Shown: positions 34,122 to 43,518, counted from the first letter of the stretch. The stretch: DNA of 52,416 nt from Chloroflexota bacterium (GCA_018969295.1 JAGWYN010000030.1:1-52416); one strand, 5' to 3'. The notes: generated from the letters alone by a model not told the origin. Numbers and translations are program-made.

Positions 34122-35031
34122 CCAGTTGCACCGGTTTTCCGTCGATCACCAGCGACACGCCAGCTTCGTCGTTCATCTGTTTGTAGACCTGGGTGGTGCT
34201 CAGGCTGGCGTGGCCAAGCCGTTTTTGCACCTCGCGCAGCCCAGCCCCGCTGTTCAACAGGTGGGTTGCGAAGCTGTGGCGCAGCGTATGGGGTGTCACC
34301 GGGCCCCGGATGCCAATTTCTTTGACGTAGCGCTTGATGATCAGCCAGAGCCCCTGACGGGTCAGACGCTGTCCGCGGTGGTTGAGAAAAAGTGCCGGCT
34401 CGTCGGCGTGCACAACCAGGGCCGGCCGCCCCTCGGCCAGATACCGGTAGAGCGATTCCTGTACATCCGGGTTGAGCTGCGCCACACGGCGGCGCTTGCC
34501 GCTCGCCCCACAGACCAGCTGGCCGGTCGCCTTGTCCAGATCCCCCAGGTCCAGATTGACCAGTTCGCTGACACGCACTCCGGTGGCATAGAGCGTTTCC
34601 AGCAGCGCGCTGTCGCGGATCATCTGCGGCGACAGCTGTCGCCGGGGGGCCGCCAGCAGCCGCTCGATCTCCTCGTACGAAATTGTGCGGGGAAGCTGCT
34701 TTTTGACCTTGGGCGACTCCAGCAGGGCTGCTGGGTCGTCGACAATCCAACCTTGCTCGGTCAAAAAATCAAAAAAACTTTTGACCGCAGCCACCTTGCG
34801 CGCCACTGTCGACGATGCATAGCCGCGTGAACGCAATGCAAACACATAGTCCTGCGCCACAGCCGCTGTCACATCCTGCCACCCCGTCACAGGCTGCCCA
34901 TCCGCACGCTGATAGTGACGCAGAAAAAGGGCAAGCTGGCCCAAATCGTTGCGATAGGCAGAGATCGTGTTCTCGGAAGCGTCTGCCTCTGCGGCAAGCA
35001 ACAACAGATACTGTTGAATTTCCTCTTGCAT
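34111..35031 (-). CDS. XerC/XerD-type tyrosine recombinase
   Basis: 306 residues from ATG 35031; GGAGGAA lies about ten bases upstream. The N-terminal SAM-like core-binding domain (about 1-90) has ENTISAYRNDLGQLALFL. The catalytic set is complete: R153 (TGVRVSELVNLDLGD), K179, H248-x-x-R251 (HTLRHSFATHL), H274 (LGHASLSTTQVY) and Y283. Length and motifs fit chromosome-dimer-resolving Xer enzymes rather than phage integrases, and nothing around suggests an integrated element, though a lone Xer-like integrase cannot be excluded. It is co-transcribed with the SDR. The 260-base gap to the divergent surface-protein gene is AT-rich. Confidence 0.9.
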   Translation of the reverse strand: MQEEIQQYLLLLAAEADASENTISAYRNDLGQLALFLRHYQRADGQPVTGWQDVTAAVAQDYVFALRSRGYASSTVARKVAAVKSFFDFLTEQGWIVDDPAALLESPKVKKQLPRTISYEEIERLLAAPRRQLSPQMIRDSALLETLYATGVRVSELVNLDLGDLDKATGQLVCGASGKRRRVAQLNPDVQESLYRYLAEGRPALVVHADEPALFLNHRGQRLTRQGLWLIIKRYVKEIGIRGPVTPHTLRHSFATHLLNSGAGLREVQKRLGHASLSTTQVYKQMNDEAGVSLVIDGKPVQLDAD

Positions 35032-35291
35032 ACAACCGTTCCTCCACACCCTCTCTTGCTCACAGGAGCTCACATTCCGATTGTATGGTAACATTACTTT
35101 GCATAAAACAGAAACTGTCCACCGCAACAAGATACATTTCTACCGGAGAGGGCAAATCCAGGGGTAGATCGGCCCAGTTTGCTTGCAACATTCGATTATG
35201 TTACAATTTTACAGCCATAGAGCAAAACGGATCGGCCTCAACATGTTGGCTGCCGTTGTCTCACAACAGCATGCGCCGGGCAGGAGAATCG

Positions 35292-37325
35292 ATGTTGCAA
35301 AGAGGGATGGGTAGGTGGGGCCCACTTCGGCTGACGAGAGCAGGGCAGGGTGTCCAGCGCAGGGTGTCTCTGTGGCTGTCTGTGTTGTTGTGGGCGCTGC
35401 TGCCGGCCCTCCCTTCTCCACTCTTGGCCGCTGCGCCAGCGGCGGTCGCCGCCGCTGACCCGGTGAAGATCACCCCCAGCGCCGACAGCAGGGTCGCCCA
35501 GATCACCGGGTACGTCGAACCCAACCAGAAACTCGAATACAGTTTGTACGCCACGGTCGACGAAGCGATTGCCATCCGGATCAGCGCGGAGGGGAATCGG
35601 GCCCAGTTTGAAGTGCGCGGCCGCAACGTCAATGCTGTCTACAAAAACATGAACAGCAGCCCCTGGATTGGGGTAACGCCTGAGACACAAGAGTATCTTG
35701 TGACGGTCACCGCCAGCCAGAGGGGTGTGGCCTTCACCTTGACGGTGGTGATGGACGCCGAACGGCTGTTGAGCACCGGGAGCACCCAGAGAATCACCGG
35801 CAACGCAGCGTCAGCGAAAGATGCGCGCTACTGGCTGGCCGGTTCTGCTGGCCAGACGCTGCGTGTCCTGCTCTCCTCGCCCCTGCAGACGGCCCAATTT
35901 TCCCTGATCGGTGTCGCCGACGGGATCCCCTACAAAGCGCGCAACGACTCCCAATACGAATGGTCGGCCGCTCTGCCGGTCACCCAGGACTACCTTTTGG
36001 TCGTCTCCTCCTCTGCGGAGAGCGTTCAGTTCACGCTTGAGGTGACGCTCAGCACCCCCCAGTCGGAAGAGATCTCTTTCCCAGCCGGCGGCGGCAGCCA
36101 GGTGCGCAGCGGCGGAATGACCCCCAGCACCCCGCGGCAGTATTTCTTCAACGCGCCTGCCAGCTATTCCGTCCGGCTGCTGCTGGGGTCCAACCCGCCC
36201 AACCAGATCAATTTTCAACTGCTGGGGCTGACAGATTCGATCCTTTACAAGGATCTGAGCAACTCGCTGCGCGAGTTTCAGTTCACCTCGCCGATCAGCC
36301 AGGACTACCGGATCACCCTGGTGACCGTAGCGCCCGCCAACTACACGCTGGAACTTTCGCTCTCCCCGCTGACCCCGATCGTCACGCCGACGCCGACGCT
36401 GTTGCCGACGCCGACGCTGTTGCCGACGCCGACCTCGACCCCGCTGCCGGTCGGCTGTGTGACCGATGGCATTCTCAACGGCAGCTTTGAGGAGAGCACC
36501 TACTGGATCCTGGGCCCGGCGCCGGTGCCCCCCTCCTATGTCGGCACCCCCAAATACGACGGGTTGCGGGCTGTCCGGCTGGGCCTCGACCCTGCTGCGC
36601 TCCCTGCGCTCCCCAACCAGAAGACCTATTCGTCCATTCGCCAACCTTTCCAGATCTCGCCGATGGCCGGTTCTGCTTCGCTGAGTTGGTGGCGCTTCGA
36701 CCGGAGCGAGGAGGGCACGCTGGAGACCCTGCCCAGCGGCGTGGCTGTCGACCGCCAGGAGGTGATCCTGCTCAACCTTGACAATTCAACCGCCGGCATC
36801 CTCTACCGCAAACGGCTCAACGGCAGCGCCTGGCAACAGTCGACGGTCGACCTGACCGGCTTCATCGGCCGACCGCTGGTGCTCTACTTCAACACCTACA
36901 ACGATGACAATGGGCTACGCACCTGGCAGTACCTGGACAAAGTTGTGCTGACCGTCTGCTACCCGCCGACGCCCACCCCGCTGCCGACTTCCCCGCCGAC
37001 CGACACGCCGGTGCCGACCGCCACCACAGCCCCCTCCGCCACACCAACGCCGACCATCACAGCCACCGACACACCGACCTCCAGTCTGACCCCAGCCTCC
37101 GGAGAACCAGCATCCGGAGAACCAGTATCCGGAGAACCGGAGGTCCAAATGCAGGGCGCACTGGCCCGGCAGGCCAGCCCAAGCTCCGCCAGCGAAGGGC
37201 CGACCTTCTTCGAAGCTCTGCTGAACCAGCCGTTTGGCGATCTGCTCATCTGGGTCGTCGTCCTTGTCGGCGGCATCGCCCTCTCAATCCTTCTGGCCTG
37301 GCTGCTGCGCCCCAGGCGGAGCTAG
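35292..37325 (+). CDS. Surface stalk protein with PPC-like repeats and C-terminal anchor
   Basis: 677 residues from ATG 35292; CAGGAGAATCG precedes it. Long signal peptide (about 1-48). Three similar beta domains of about 105 residues follow (repeat phrases such as QFxLxGxxDxIxYK and SQDYRITLVTV), probably PPC-type. Then come a Thr-Pro linker of repeated LLPTPT, a jelly-roll-like domain (about 395-555, starting ILNGSFEES), another Thr-Pro linker, three SGEP units, and a C-terminal membrane helix (LLIWVVVLVGGIALSILLAWLL) with an RPRRS tail. No LPxTG motif. It is likely anchored in the membrane and projects outwards; no enzyme motif is visible. Confidence 0.8.
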   Translation: MLQRGMGRWGPLRLTRAGQGVQRRVSLWLSVLLWALLPALPSPLLAAAPAAVAAADPVKITPSADSRVAQITGYVEPNQKLEYSLYATVDEAIAIRISAEGNRAQFEVRGRNVNAVYKNMNSSPWIGVTPETQEYLVTVTASQRGVAFTLTVVMDAERLLSTGSTQRITGNAASAKDARYWLAGSAGQTLRVLLSSPLQTAQFSLIGVADGIPYKARNDSQYEWSAALPVTQDYLLVVSSSAESVQFTLEVTLSTPQSEEISFPAGGGSQVRSGGMTPSTPRQYFFNAPASYSVRLLLGSNPPNQINFQLLGLTDSILYKDLSNSLREFQFTSPISQDYRITLVTVAPANYTLELSLSPLTPIVTPTPTLLPTPTLLPTPTSTPLPVGCVTDGILNGSFEESTYWILGPAPVPPSYVGTPKYDGLRAVRLGLDPAALPALPNQKTYSSIRQPFQISPMAGSASLSWWRFDRSEEGTLETLPSGVAVDRQEVILLNLDNSTAGILYRKRLNGSAWQQSTVDLTGFIGRPLVLYFNTYNDDNGLRTWQYLDKVVLTVCYPPTPTPLPTSPPTDTPVPTATTAPSATPTPTITATDTPTSSLTPASGEPASGEPVSGEPEVQMQGALARQASPSSASEGPTFFEALLNQPFGDLLIWVVVLVGGIALSILLAWLLRPRRS

Positions 37326-37366
37326 AACAGCATTGTTCCACACGCACCAGGGCCTGAATCTGGCGT

Positions 37367-37400
37367 TTTCGCCTCATCGGGGCGCATGACTTTAGAACTG
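37367..37400 (-). repeat. Dispersed repeat, copy B (exact 34-base match to copy A, inverted)
   Basis: The reverse complement is identical to 6429-6462 over 34 bases. It lies between the surface-protein stop and the truncated methylase fragment, and the methylase homology ends exactly where the repeat begins (37400). It faces copy C, 319 bases away. Confidence 0.85.
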
Positions 37401-37615
37401 CCACGCGTCGGCAGAAAGCGGTCGCCCAACTGGCGGCCGTGGCTCCGCAGACGCCGACGCAGCCCACGCTGGCGCTCGCTCAAGTACGAAAACGCCGCCG
37501 CCCGCTCGACGCCCAGTTGTTCCAGCAGGCTGCGCGCTGCCCGCTCGGCGATGTCGCGCGCAGCCTTGACGGTGCTCTCAAGGTGGCGGCGCAGGTCACG
37601 GTCTAGGGGGTGCAT
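37400..37615 (-). pseudogene. N-terminal scrap of an Eco57I-like restriction-modification methylase
   Basis: From ATG 37615 (AGGA six bases upstream) the frame reads MHPLDRDLRRHLESTVKAAR, then RAARSLLEQLGVERAAAF and RGLRRRLRSHGRQLGDRF. This is how I remember large (over 1000-residue) Eco57I-type methylases of BREX-like or type IIG systems beginning. After about 72 residues the similarity stops at the dispersed repeat, and the frame runs into repeat sequence to a stop at 37322. Nothing of the methylase or nuclease domains is left, so it cannot be functional. Confidence 0.6.
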
Positions 37616-37718
37616 GGCAAATTCCTGGTGTAAGGGTGGTGGCAAACGCGGGCGCAGACAATGCTTGCGCGACAGCCCAACAGCGCGCCAGCGAGTTGAG
37701 CAGTGGGCAGCCGTCGCC

Positions 37719-37776
37719 CAATTCTAAATTCAGGCACCCCGATGGGGCAAAAACGCTATCAAACAACGCTCGACGG
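37719..37776 (+). repeat. Dispersed repeat, copy C (diverged)
   Basis: CAATTCTAAATTCAGGCACC followed by CCGATGGGGCAAAA matches copies A and B at about 28 of 34 positions, and the next 24 bases match those after copy A (ending GACGG). Changes in the hairpin core (CCCC-GAT-GGGG) keep it foldable. The rest of the 449-base gap 37616-38064 holds no gene that I can support. Confidence 0.65.
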
Positions 37777-38064
37777 CCTACTCGTACAGGGAGTCCTCAG
37801 TTGACCTCGGGTTGCGCGGGGGAAGAAGCCGAATTTTTCAAAAAACCCGGCATCTCACCGGCTGAGCTATTTCAGACCATCTGTACCAGCATTTGCCAGG
37901 CTGCACCCTGTGTGCTGGCTTACTTGTGCTGCGCGCCAGCCTCCGCTATACTCTGCAAGGGCAAAGCTGCCGAAAAAACGCGACAGTCCACTGCCACGCG
38001 TCTCAACATATATCAAGCGTATCTCCCATCCCTCCCTCCAGGCGGAGGCAGTTCGGAGGTTTTA

Positions 38065-39186
38065 ATGAACAATGAGTGCCTGCTTCAGGAGCGATCTGAA
38101 GCAGCTCAATCGGTGGCCCAGCCAGCTGCCCCGCCCCTGGTGTGGACGGTCTACGGCCCCCCGTCGGGCAAGGCTGGATTTCGCGCCCTCGAGCCCGAAT
38201 GGAACGCACTGGTGCGCCGCAGCCGGTTCAATTCAATTTTTCTGACCTACGAGTGGCAGACCACCTGGTGGGAAGCTCTGGGCCAGGGGGATCTCTGGAT
38301 CGTCGCGCTGCGCTGTCCGCACAGCGCACAGCTGGTCGGCATCGCCCCGCTGTTTCTGCATACCCTGGCCGGCGGCAAGCGCCAGTTCAACCTGGTTGGC
38401 TGTGTGGAGGTCAGCGATTATCTGGACCTGATCGCCGCCAAGGGGTGGGAAGAAGCAGTCTACACGTCGCTGCTGGCCTGGCTGCAGAGCCCGGAGGCCC
38501 CTCCCTGGGAGAGCTGGGTGCTGTGCAATCTGCCAGAAGCCAGTGTCACCTATCGAACCCTGCCCGGGCTGGCTGCAGCCTGCGGCCTGCAGGCCGAGGT
38601 CACCCAGGAGGACACTGCGCCGCAGTTCCATTTGCCGCTGCGCTACGAAGCGTATCTGCAAGACCAGCTCGACAAGAAACAGCGGCACGAAATCCGGCGC
38701 AAACAGCGCCGCGCCGAACGGGAGACCCGCTGCGAGTTCTACTATGTCGGCGCCGAGCAGTCGCTGGAAGCAGAGCTCGACGACTTTGTCGCCTTGCAGC
38801 GCGCCAGCCGAGCAGACAAAGCCGATTTCATGACCCCACCAATGCACCGTTTTTTTCTGGCGATCGCACGCCGCATGCAGGAGGCAGGCGCTCTCCGCCT
38901 TTTCTTTTTGACCCTGGATGGTGTCAAGGCTGCCACCCTCTTCGCCTTTGAATACGACCGCCGTTTTTGGCTGTACAATTCGGGCTACGACCCCGATCTG
39001 CATGCGCAGCTCAGCCCAGGTTGGGTGCTGCTCAGCTACACCATCCAGTATGCGATCGCAGCCGGCTGCACGGTCTTCGATTTTATGCAGGGGGACGAGG
39101 AGTACAAGTATCGGTTTGGCGCTGTCGATTACAAGGTGATGCGGGTGACGGTCTGCCAGCCGTCCCAGGAGCCAACCCATGTCTGA
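38065..39186 (+). CDS. FemAB/CelD-like GNAT-fold acyltransferase
   Basis: 373 residues from ATG 38065, with GGAGG five bases upstream; the frame is open for 143 further codons upstream but those are repeat and non-coding sequence. ALVRRSRFNSIFLTYEWQTTWWEAL is the typical opening of the GNAT_6/CelD group, and SRADKADFMTPPMHRFF plus ALRLFFLTLDGVKAATLFAFEYDRRFWLYNSGYDPD and DFMQGDEEYKYRFG mark the second domain. Such proteins often act in exopolysaccharide synthesis or aminoacyl/acyl transfer to the wall. It overlaps the next gene by 8 bases. Substrate unknown. Confidence 0.82.
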   Translation: MNNECLLQERSEAAQSVAQPAAPPLVWTVYGPPSGKAGFRALEPEWNALVRRSRFNSIFLTYEWQTTWWEALGQGDLWIVALRCPHSAQLVGIAPLFLHTLAGGKRQFNLVGCVEVSDYLDLIAAKGWEEAVYTSLLAWLQSPEAPPWESWVLCNLPEASVTYRTLPGLAAACGLQAEVTQEDTAPQFHLPLRYEAYLQDQLDKKQRHEIRRKQRRAERETRCEFYYVGAEQSLEAELDDFVALQRASRADKADFMTPPMHRFFLAIARRMQEAGALRLFFLTLDGVKAATLFAFEYDRRFWLYNSGYDPDLHAQLSPGWVLLSYTIQYAIAAGCTVFDFMQGDEEYKYRFGAVDYKVMRVTVCQPSQEPTHV

Positions 39187-39592
39187 CCACGAAAACGCTC
39201 CCCAGCCTGCGGCTGGGGAGCCGGCTGCAGAAGAGACGAAGAATGCCCGCGAGGCAGGGCGCCGCCAAGCACACCGCCAAGCACACCGCCGAGCATACCG
39301 CTCAGCCTCTGCCCAGCCTGGCCGGCGGCCAGCCGCTGCCCGGGAAAGCGCCTTCCACGCTCTTTTGTGGGTGCTCGACGGCGCCACCGGCCTCGTCGAA
39401 GAGCTGCGCCACAACGACCTGGGACTCCCAGAGGCGTTCTGGATGCATGCCTACGCGGCACGCCGCGAAGGGCTGCTGGCCTTGCGCTCCTTGCTCGACG
39501 AGCTGATCGACGAGGCACCTGCCCCGTCCTCCACAGAGGCGACCCCCGAACAGCCCTCCCAACGGCGGGGCGGGATTCAAATCGATTTTTGA
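39179..39592 (+). CDS. Hypothetical protein coupled to the acyltransferase
   Basis: 137 residues. The start overlaps the preceding stop by 8 bases, which supports co-translation. The first 55 residues are Ala/Glu/Arg-rich with a short repeat (QAHRQAHRRAY, encoded by three near-identical 12-base units at 39267-39300) and are likely disordered. Residues about 58-112 are helical (LLWVLDGATGLVEELRHNDLGLPEAFW). The C-terminal GGIQIDF looks conserved in style. I do not recognise it; no signal or membrane part. Confidence 0.6.
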   Translation: MSDHENAPQPAAGEPAAEETKNAREAGRRQAHRQAHRRAYRSASAQPGRRPAAARESAFHALLWVLDGATGLVEELRHNDLGLPEAFWMHAYAARREGLLALRSLLDELIDEAPAPSSTEATPEQPSQRRGGIQIDF

Positions 39593-39608
39593 GCTTGTGC
39601 AGAGGGGC

Positions 39609-41360
39609 CTACTGGCGGGCACCACCGCCATCTTGTTCGCTGCTCAGATCGGGCGGCAGCGTTCCTGGGACCCGCAACACCTGCTCCTGCTCCACCACCA
39701 CCTGCCCGGTTCGCCCACCTGGGGCGCGGCTCACCCAACGCCGCTGGGCCACCATCACGTCGACGTGTCGCTCGTCGCGCAGGCTGGAATGGTAGGCGGC
39801 CAGCTGAGCCGCCCGCCGCAGCTCTGCCTCTTCGACCGGCCGCCCGGCGCTGCGCACGACCACATGCGCGCCGGGCGCGCCGCGCACATGCAGCCAGAGG
39901 TCGGCCGGATGGGCCAGCTGGAAGGTCACCTGTTCGTTCTGGCGCGCGTTGCGCCCGACCAGAATCTCGAGGCCGCTCGGGGTTCGCAGGCGCAAGGGCC
40001 CACCTGCCGGGCTGCGAGGAGCGCTCGGCGGCCGAGCCGTCCCCCGCAACAGGCCAGCCGCACGCAGCTCGGCGAGCACGGCGGCCAACTCTGGCTGGCT
40101 CGCCGCCCGCTGGGCGTCGAGCACCAGCTGGGCGATCCACTCCTGCTCTGCCTGCAGCTGGGCGCGACGCTGCGGGATGATCGTCGCCGCCCGGTCCAGC
40201 CGCGTGGCCCGGGCAAACATCGCTTCTGCCTGCTCGACCGCCGGCCGCTGCGGATCGACCGCCACGGTGAGCAGTCGATCTCCTAGATCGACGACCAATG
40301 CAGACTGGCCAGCCTCCAACTGGGTTGCCAGGGCCAGCAGCCAGCTGGCCTGGGTGCGCAGCTCTGCGGCTGCGCCAGGTGGCGGTTCGTCCCCCGCCAG
40401 CGCAGCCAGCCGGCGCTCCAACTGGCCGCGGGCACGGTTCAGCTGCGCCAGGACCTGGCTGCGCAGCGCAGCGTACGGATCCGGCTGCTGCCGTTCCGCC
40501 TGTTGCCCGTAAAAGCGCTCCAACGCAGCGCTCAGCGTCGGCTGGCGGACAAAAGAGCCGCGGAAATGAAGCGGATAGGCGGCAAAGCCGACGACCTTCC
40601 CGGCCTCTTCGACCGTGCCAGGGCACCATTCGCCAGTGTGCAGGGGTGCCCAGAGCTCCTGCAGCGCCTGGGCCACAGCCAACAGCGAGGTGCCGATCGC
40701 AGCCGCCCCGGCGTCCCCGTGCACCCGCCAGGCAACCTCGCGCGCGGCGGTCGGGCTCAGACCGGCCACCCCAGCGACCAGCGCCTTCCAAAGAGCCCCT
40801 GGCTGTTCAAGCTGCGCAGCCAGCCGGGCAAAATAGGTCTCGCTGCCATCGTCGAAGGGGGGAAGCCCGGCGGGGGGGGAGGGCAGCGCATAGGCGCGGC
40901 CAGGCTGCAGCAGCCGGTCGGCTCGCTCCGTCTGATGGTGCAGACACTCCAAAATCCGGCCAGCCGGGTTGAGCAAGAGCACGTTGGGCCGGTGCCCGAT
41001 CAGCTCCAAGACCAGGGTCGTGGCGCCATGCTCCGGGTGGGCCAACGCCAGCCTGACCAGCCGTTCGCAGGGGTCAGGCTGCTCGATCCCGGCCAGCTGC
41101 GCTCCTCGCCCATATTTGCGCAGCAGCAACAGCAGCGGGGTATCGGGATCTGCCCCGCGCCGCAGCTTGTAGGAGACGGTCTGGAGCCGCGCCTGGCCCG
41201 GGTGCAGTGCCACCAGCAGCTGGTGGCGCGTGCCGGGCGTATAGATCTCGAAACCAAAAGTCTGGCTGTCGACCCGCAGCAGCTGCTGGATGCGGCCGGC
41301 AGCCAACGTGCGCTGCAGCTCGGCAACCACACAGGCCAGGGAAAGCGCGTCAAAATGCAT
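39609..41360 (-). CDS. rqcH: RqcH/NFACT family ribosome quality control protein
   Basis: 583 residues. N-terminal NFACT-N domain (MHFDALSLACVVAELQRTL, QLLVALHPGQARLQ, LVLELIGHRPNVLLLNPAGRIL), a helical coiled-coil middle (about 285-425) and the C-terminal NFACT-R domain with GLEILVGRNARQNEQVTF and HPADLWLHVRGAPGAHVVVR. In bacteria RqcH recruits tRNA-Ala to stalled 50S subunits and adds alanine tails; older annotations call it a fibronectin-binding protein. It starts 6 bases after the nitroreductase stop, so they form one minus-strand unit. Confidence 0.92.
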   Translation of the reverse strand: MHFDALSLACVVAELQRTLAAGRIQQLLRVDSQTFGFEIYTPGTRHQLLVALHPGQARLQTVSYKLRRGADPDTPLLLLLRKYGRGAQLAGIEQPDPCERLVRLALAHPEHGATTLVLELIGHRPNVLLLNPAGRILECLHHQTERADRLLQPGRAYALPSPPAGLPPFDDGSETYFARLAAQLEQPGALWKALVAGVAGLSPTAAREVAWRVHGDAGAAAIGTSLLAVAQALQELWAPLHTGEWCPGTVEEAGKVVGFAAYPLHFRGSFVRQPTLSAALERFYGQQAERQQPDPYAALRSQVLAQLNRARGQLERRLAALAGDEPPPGAAAELRTQASWLLALATQLEAGQSALVVDLGDRLLTVAVDPQRPAVEQAEAMFARATRLDRAATIIPQRRAQLQAEQEWIAQLVLDAQRAASQPELAAVLAELRAAGLLRGTARPPSAPRSPAGGPLRLRTPSGLEILVGRNARQNEQVTFQLAHPADLWLHVRGAPGAHVVVRSAGRPVEEAELRRAAQLAAYHSSLRDERHVDVMVAQRRWVSRAPGGRTGQVVVEQEQVLRVPGTLPPDLSSEQDGGGARQ

Positions 41361-41366
41361 ATCGGC

Positions 41367-42122
41367 TCAGTCCGGCTCCAACCCCTGCTGCTGCCAGGCA
41401 TGCGCCATGACGGGCTCCCGCTTTTCCATCGTCCCCCCCTTGGCAAAATAAAGGCCGAGGCTCTCGTACCAGTCCCGTTTGGGGCTCATCGCAGCGTAGC
41501 CGCTCTCGAGCTGGTCGTCGGTAAAATCGGCCGGGTAGCCGTTCTCGAAAAAACAGAGCTCGCGCGGGAGGCGCGGTTTGACCGTCGGTGGGTAGTGTAC
41601 CGGGTCGATCACCCCGATACAAAGGCCGTAGAGCGGCAGCACCCCTTCCGGCAGCTTCAGCGCAGCAGCAATGAGACCGGTGCTGTTCTGCACAGCCCCG
41701 ATGTAACAGGTGCCATAGCCGAGCGCCTCTGCGGCCACCACCATGTTCTGGGCGACCATCGTGGCGTCGGTGGCTCCGTAGAGCAGTGCAATGCGCTCGC
41801 GCATGCCCCACTCGCCCCCGCGCAGCGCAACCAGCCGCTGCAGCCGGTAGACATCCAGACAGACGACAAAAAACTCGGCCGCCTCGCGGATATGCTGCTG
41901 GTTGGCGCAGAGCGTCGCCAGGCGGTCGCGCAGCACAGCGTCGGTGATGCGCAGCAGCGCATACATATGCCCCTGGGCATCGGTCGGCGCACGCCGGCCA
42001 GCCTCCACGATCCAATCCAGGTCGCCCGCAGCCAGCGGCTCTGGGCGAAAAAAGCGCACCGAACGATGGCCGGCAAAGACAGCCAACGCAGGAGGGACGT
42101 CGTCAGACATCAAATCGATCAT
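41367..42122 (-). CDS. NADPH-dependent nitroreductase (NfsA/FRP-like)
   Basis: 251 residues from ATG 42122 with AAGGGG about ten bases upstream (a second ATG lies 12 bases later). HRSVRFFRPEPL is the N-terminal FMN phosphate site, RRAPTDAQGHMYALLRI the second, and AAEALGYGTCYIGAVQN the third, as in the NfsA/FRP group; PRLPRELCFFENGY follows. A homodimeric FMN flavoprotein that reduces nitro compounds, quinones or flavins is expected. It precedes rqcH in the same transcription unit; the link between the two is not obvious. The 180-base gap upstream leads to the tRNA gene. Confidence 0.88.
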   Translation of the reverse strand: MIDLMSDDVPPALAVFAGHRSVRFFRPEPLAAGDLDWIVEAGRRAPTDAQGHMYALLRITDAVLRDRLATLCANQQHIREAAEFFVVCLDVYRLQRLVALRGGEWGMRERIALLYGATDATMVAQNMVVAAEALGYGTCYIGAVQNSTGLIAAALKLPEGVLPLYGLCIGVIDPVHYPPTVKPRLPRELCFFENGYPADFTDDQLESGYAAMSPKRDWYESLGLYFAKGGTMEKREPVMAHAWQQQGLEPD

Positions 42123-42301
42123 ACGCAGCAGCCCCTTGACAGAACGCCAGCCCTGGCAAAAGCCAGGAGAGAGAGATTTGTAGATTGGCGGAGAGCCATG
42201 TATGCTATGCGTTGTAGAAAATCCACAAGACGCAAGGAGCACCCCTTCGCATATGATAGGGGGCATCTGAAATTCAGCCTAATTTTGCAGAGAACGTGTG
42301 C

Positions 42302-42384
<83 letters not shown>

Positions 42385-42423
42385 CCTTGGGGGAGGGCCA
42401 GATGAGTGAATCGAGAGGATGCA

Positions 42424-43518
42424 ATGCAGTACCCGAACAAACACTCGGACGGGCCAGGCTCTGGTCTGTCCACTCCCCTGGTAGAATGGCTGTGGGCGCG
42501 TGCCGGTGTGCGGCTGGCAGCGCTGGTGGTGGGGCTGGTCGTGGGGGTCTGGTGGGGGCCGGTGCCCTCCGCCTGGGCGCAAGAGATTGTACACGTGGTG
42601 GCAGGGGGCGAGACTCTGTCGATCCTTGCCCGTCGCTACGGCTTGTCGCAACAGGAGCTGGCTGCCTACAACGGCATCGCCAACCCCAACCTGCTCTGGG
42701 TTGGACAGCAGCTGCAGATTCCGGGCAGCAGCTACGACCCAGCGCTTTTGTCGCCGGCCAACTCTTTTTTGCCCGGAGAGAACGGCTACCATCTGGTGGT
42801 GGGCGGGCAGACGCTCTCTGAGGTGGCCAAAGCCTACGGGCTGACGACCGGCGACCTGATGCGCCTCAACAACATTAGCGACGCCAACCTGATCTGGGTC
42901 GGGCAGCGGCTGCGTGTGACAGCGCGTGTCGAACCGGTGTCCGCCAGCATGGCCTCTCGTCCGGCTGCAGCCGACGACATCTACGTGGTCCAAGCGGGGG
43001 ACACGCTGGCGGCGATTGCCCAGCGCCACCAGAGCACGGTGCACGAACTGCTGGCGGCCAATGGACTGCCCAACCCCAATTTTGTGTGGGTGGGCCAACG
43101 GCTGCGCCTGCACGCACACAGTGCCAGCCAGGGCACGATTGGCCCCGTTGCAGCGCCCGCCGACGGCCTGCGCCGGATCGAGGTCAACCTGAGCAGCCAG
43201 ACCCTGACCGCCTGGCAGGGGGATGTCCCGGTGCTTTCCACCACCATCAGCAGCGGCCGCGCAGGTACACCGACTGTGACCGGGCGCTTTGCCATCGGGA
43301 CAAAATACACTGCACAGCGGATGGTCGGACCCGGCTACGACCTGCCCAATGTGCCGTGGGTGATGTATTTTCATGGGGCCTATGCGATTCACGGGGCCTA
43401 CTGGCACAACAACTTTGGCGTACCGGCCAGCCACGGCTGCGTCAATATGCGGCCCAACGAAGCCGAGCTGCTCTATCACTGGGCCGCGCCGGGCACCGAG
43501 GTGTACGTCCACAACTGA
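42424..43518 (+). CDS. Secreted L,D-transpeptidase with three LysM domains
   Basis: 364 residues from ATG 42424 with GAGG about six bases upstream; GTG 42406 in the same frame is an alternative. A hydrophobic segment (about 28-52) ends SAWA, a signal peptide. Three LysM domains follow (starts at about 56, 121 and 188: HVVAGGETLSILARRYGL, HLVVGGQTLSEVAKAYGL, YVVQAGDTLAAIAQRHQS). The YkuD catalytic domain (about 240-364) has YFHGAYAIHGAYWHNNFG and SHGCVNM, giving the catalytic Cys and both His. It should bind peptidoglycan and form 3-3 crosslinks or attach proteins. The promoter may be shared with the tRNA 40 bases upstream. Confidence 0.92.
   Translation: MQYPNKHSDGPGSGLSTPLVEWLWARAGVRLAALVVGLVVGVWWGPVPSAWAQEIVHVVAGGETLSILARRYGLSQQELAAYNGIANPNLLWVGQQLQIPGSSYDPALLSPANSFLPGENGYHLVVGGQTLSEVAKAYGLTTGDLMRLNNISDANLIWVGQRLRVTARVEPVSASMASRPAAADDIYVVQAGDTLAAIAQRHQSTVHELLAANGLPNPNFVWVGQRLRLHAHSASQGTIGPVAAPADGLRRIEVNLSSQTLTAWQGDVPVLSTTISSGRAGTPTVTGRFAIGTKYTAQRMVGPGYDLPNVPWVMYFHGAYAIHGAYWHNNFGVPASHGCVNMRPNEAELLYHWAAPGTEVYVHN

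Noticed and set aside
34111..35031. Tyrosine recombinase as the integrase of a genomic island
   Set aside because: Its length and motifs fit XerC/XerD; no phage or conjugation genes and no direct repeats typical of attachment sites were seen, and the nearest tRNA is 7 kb away.
39609..41360. Fibronectin-binding adhesin
   Set aside because: The domain order NFACT-N, coiled coil, NFACT-R and the absence of a signal peptide fit cytosolic RqcH; the adhesin name is historical.
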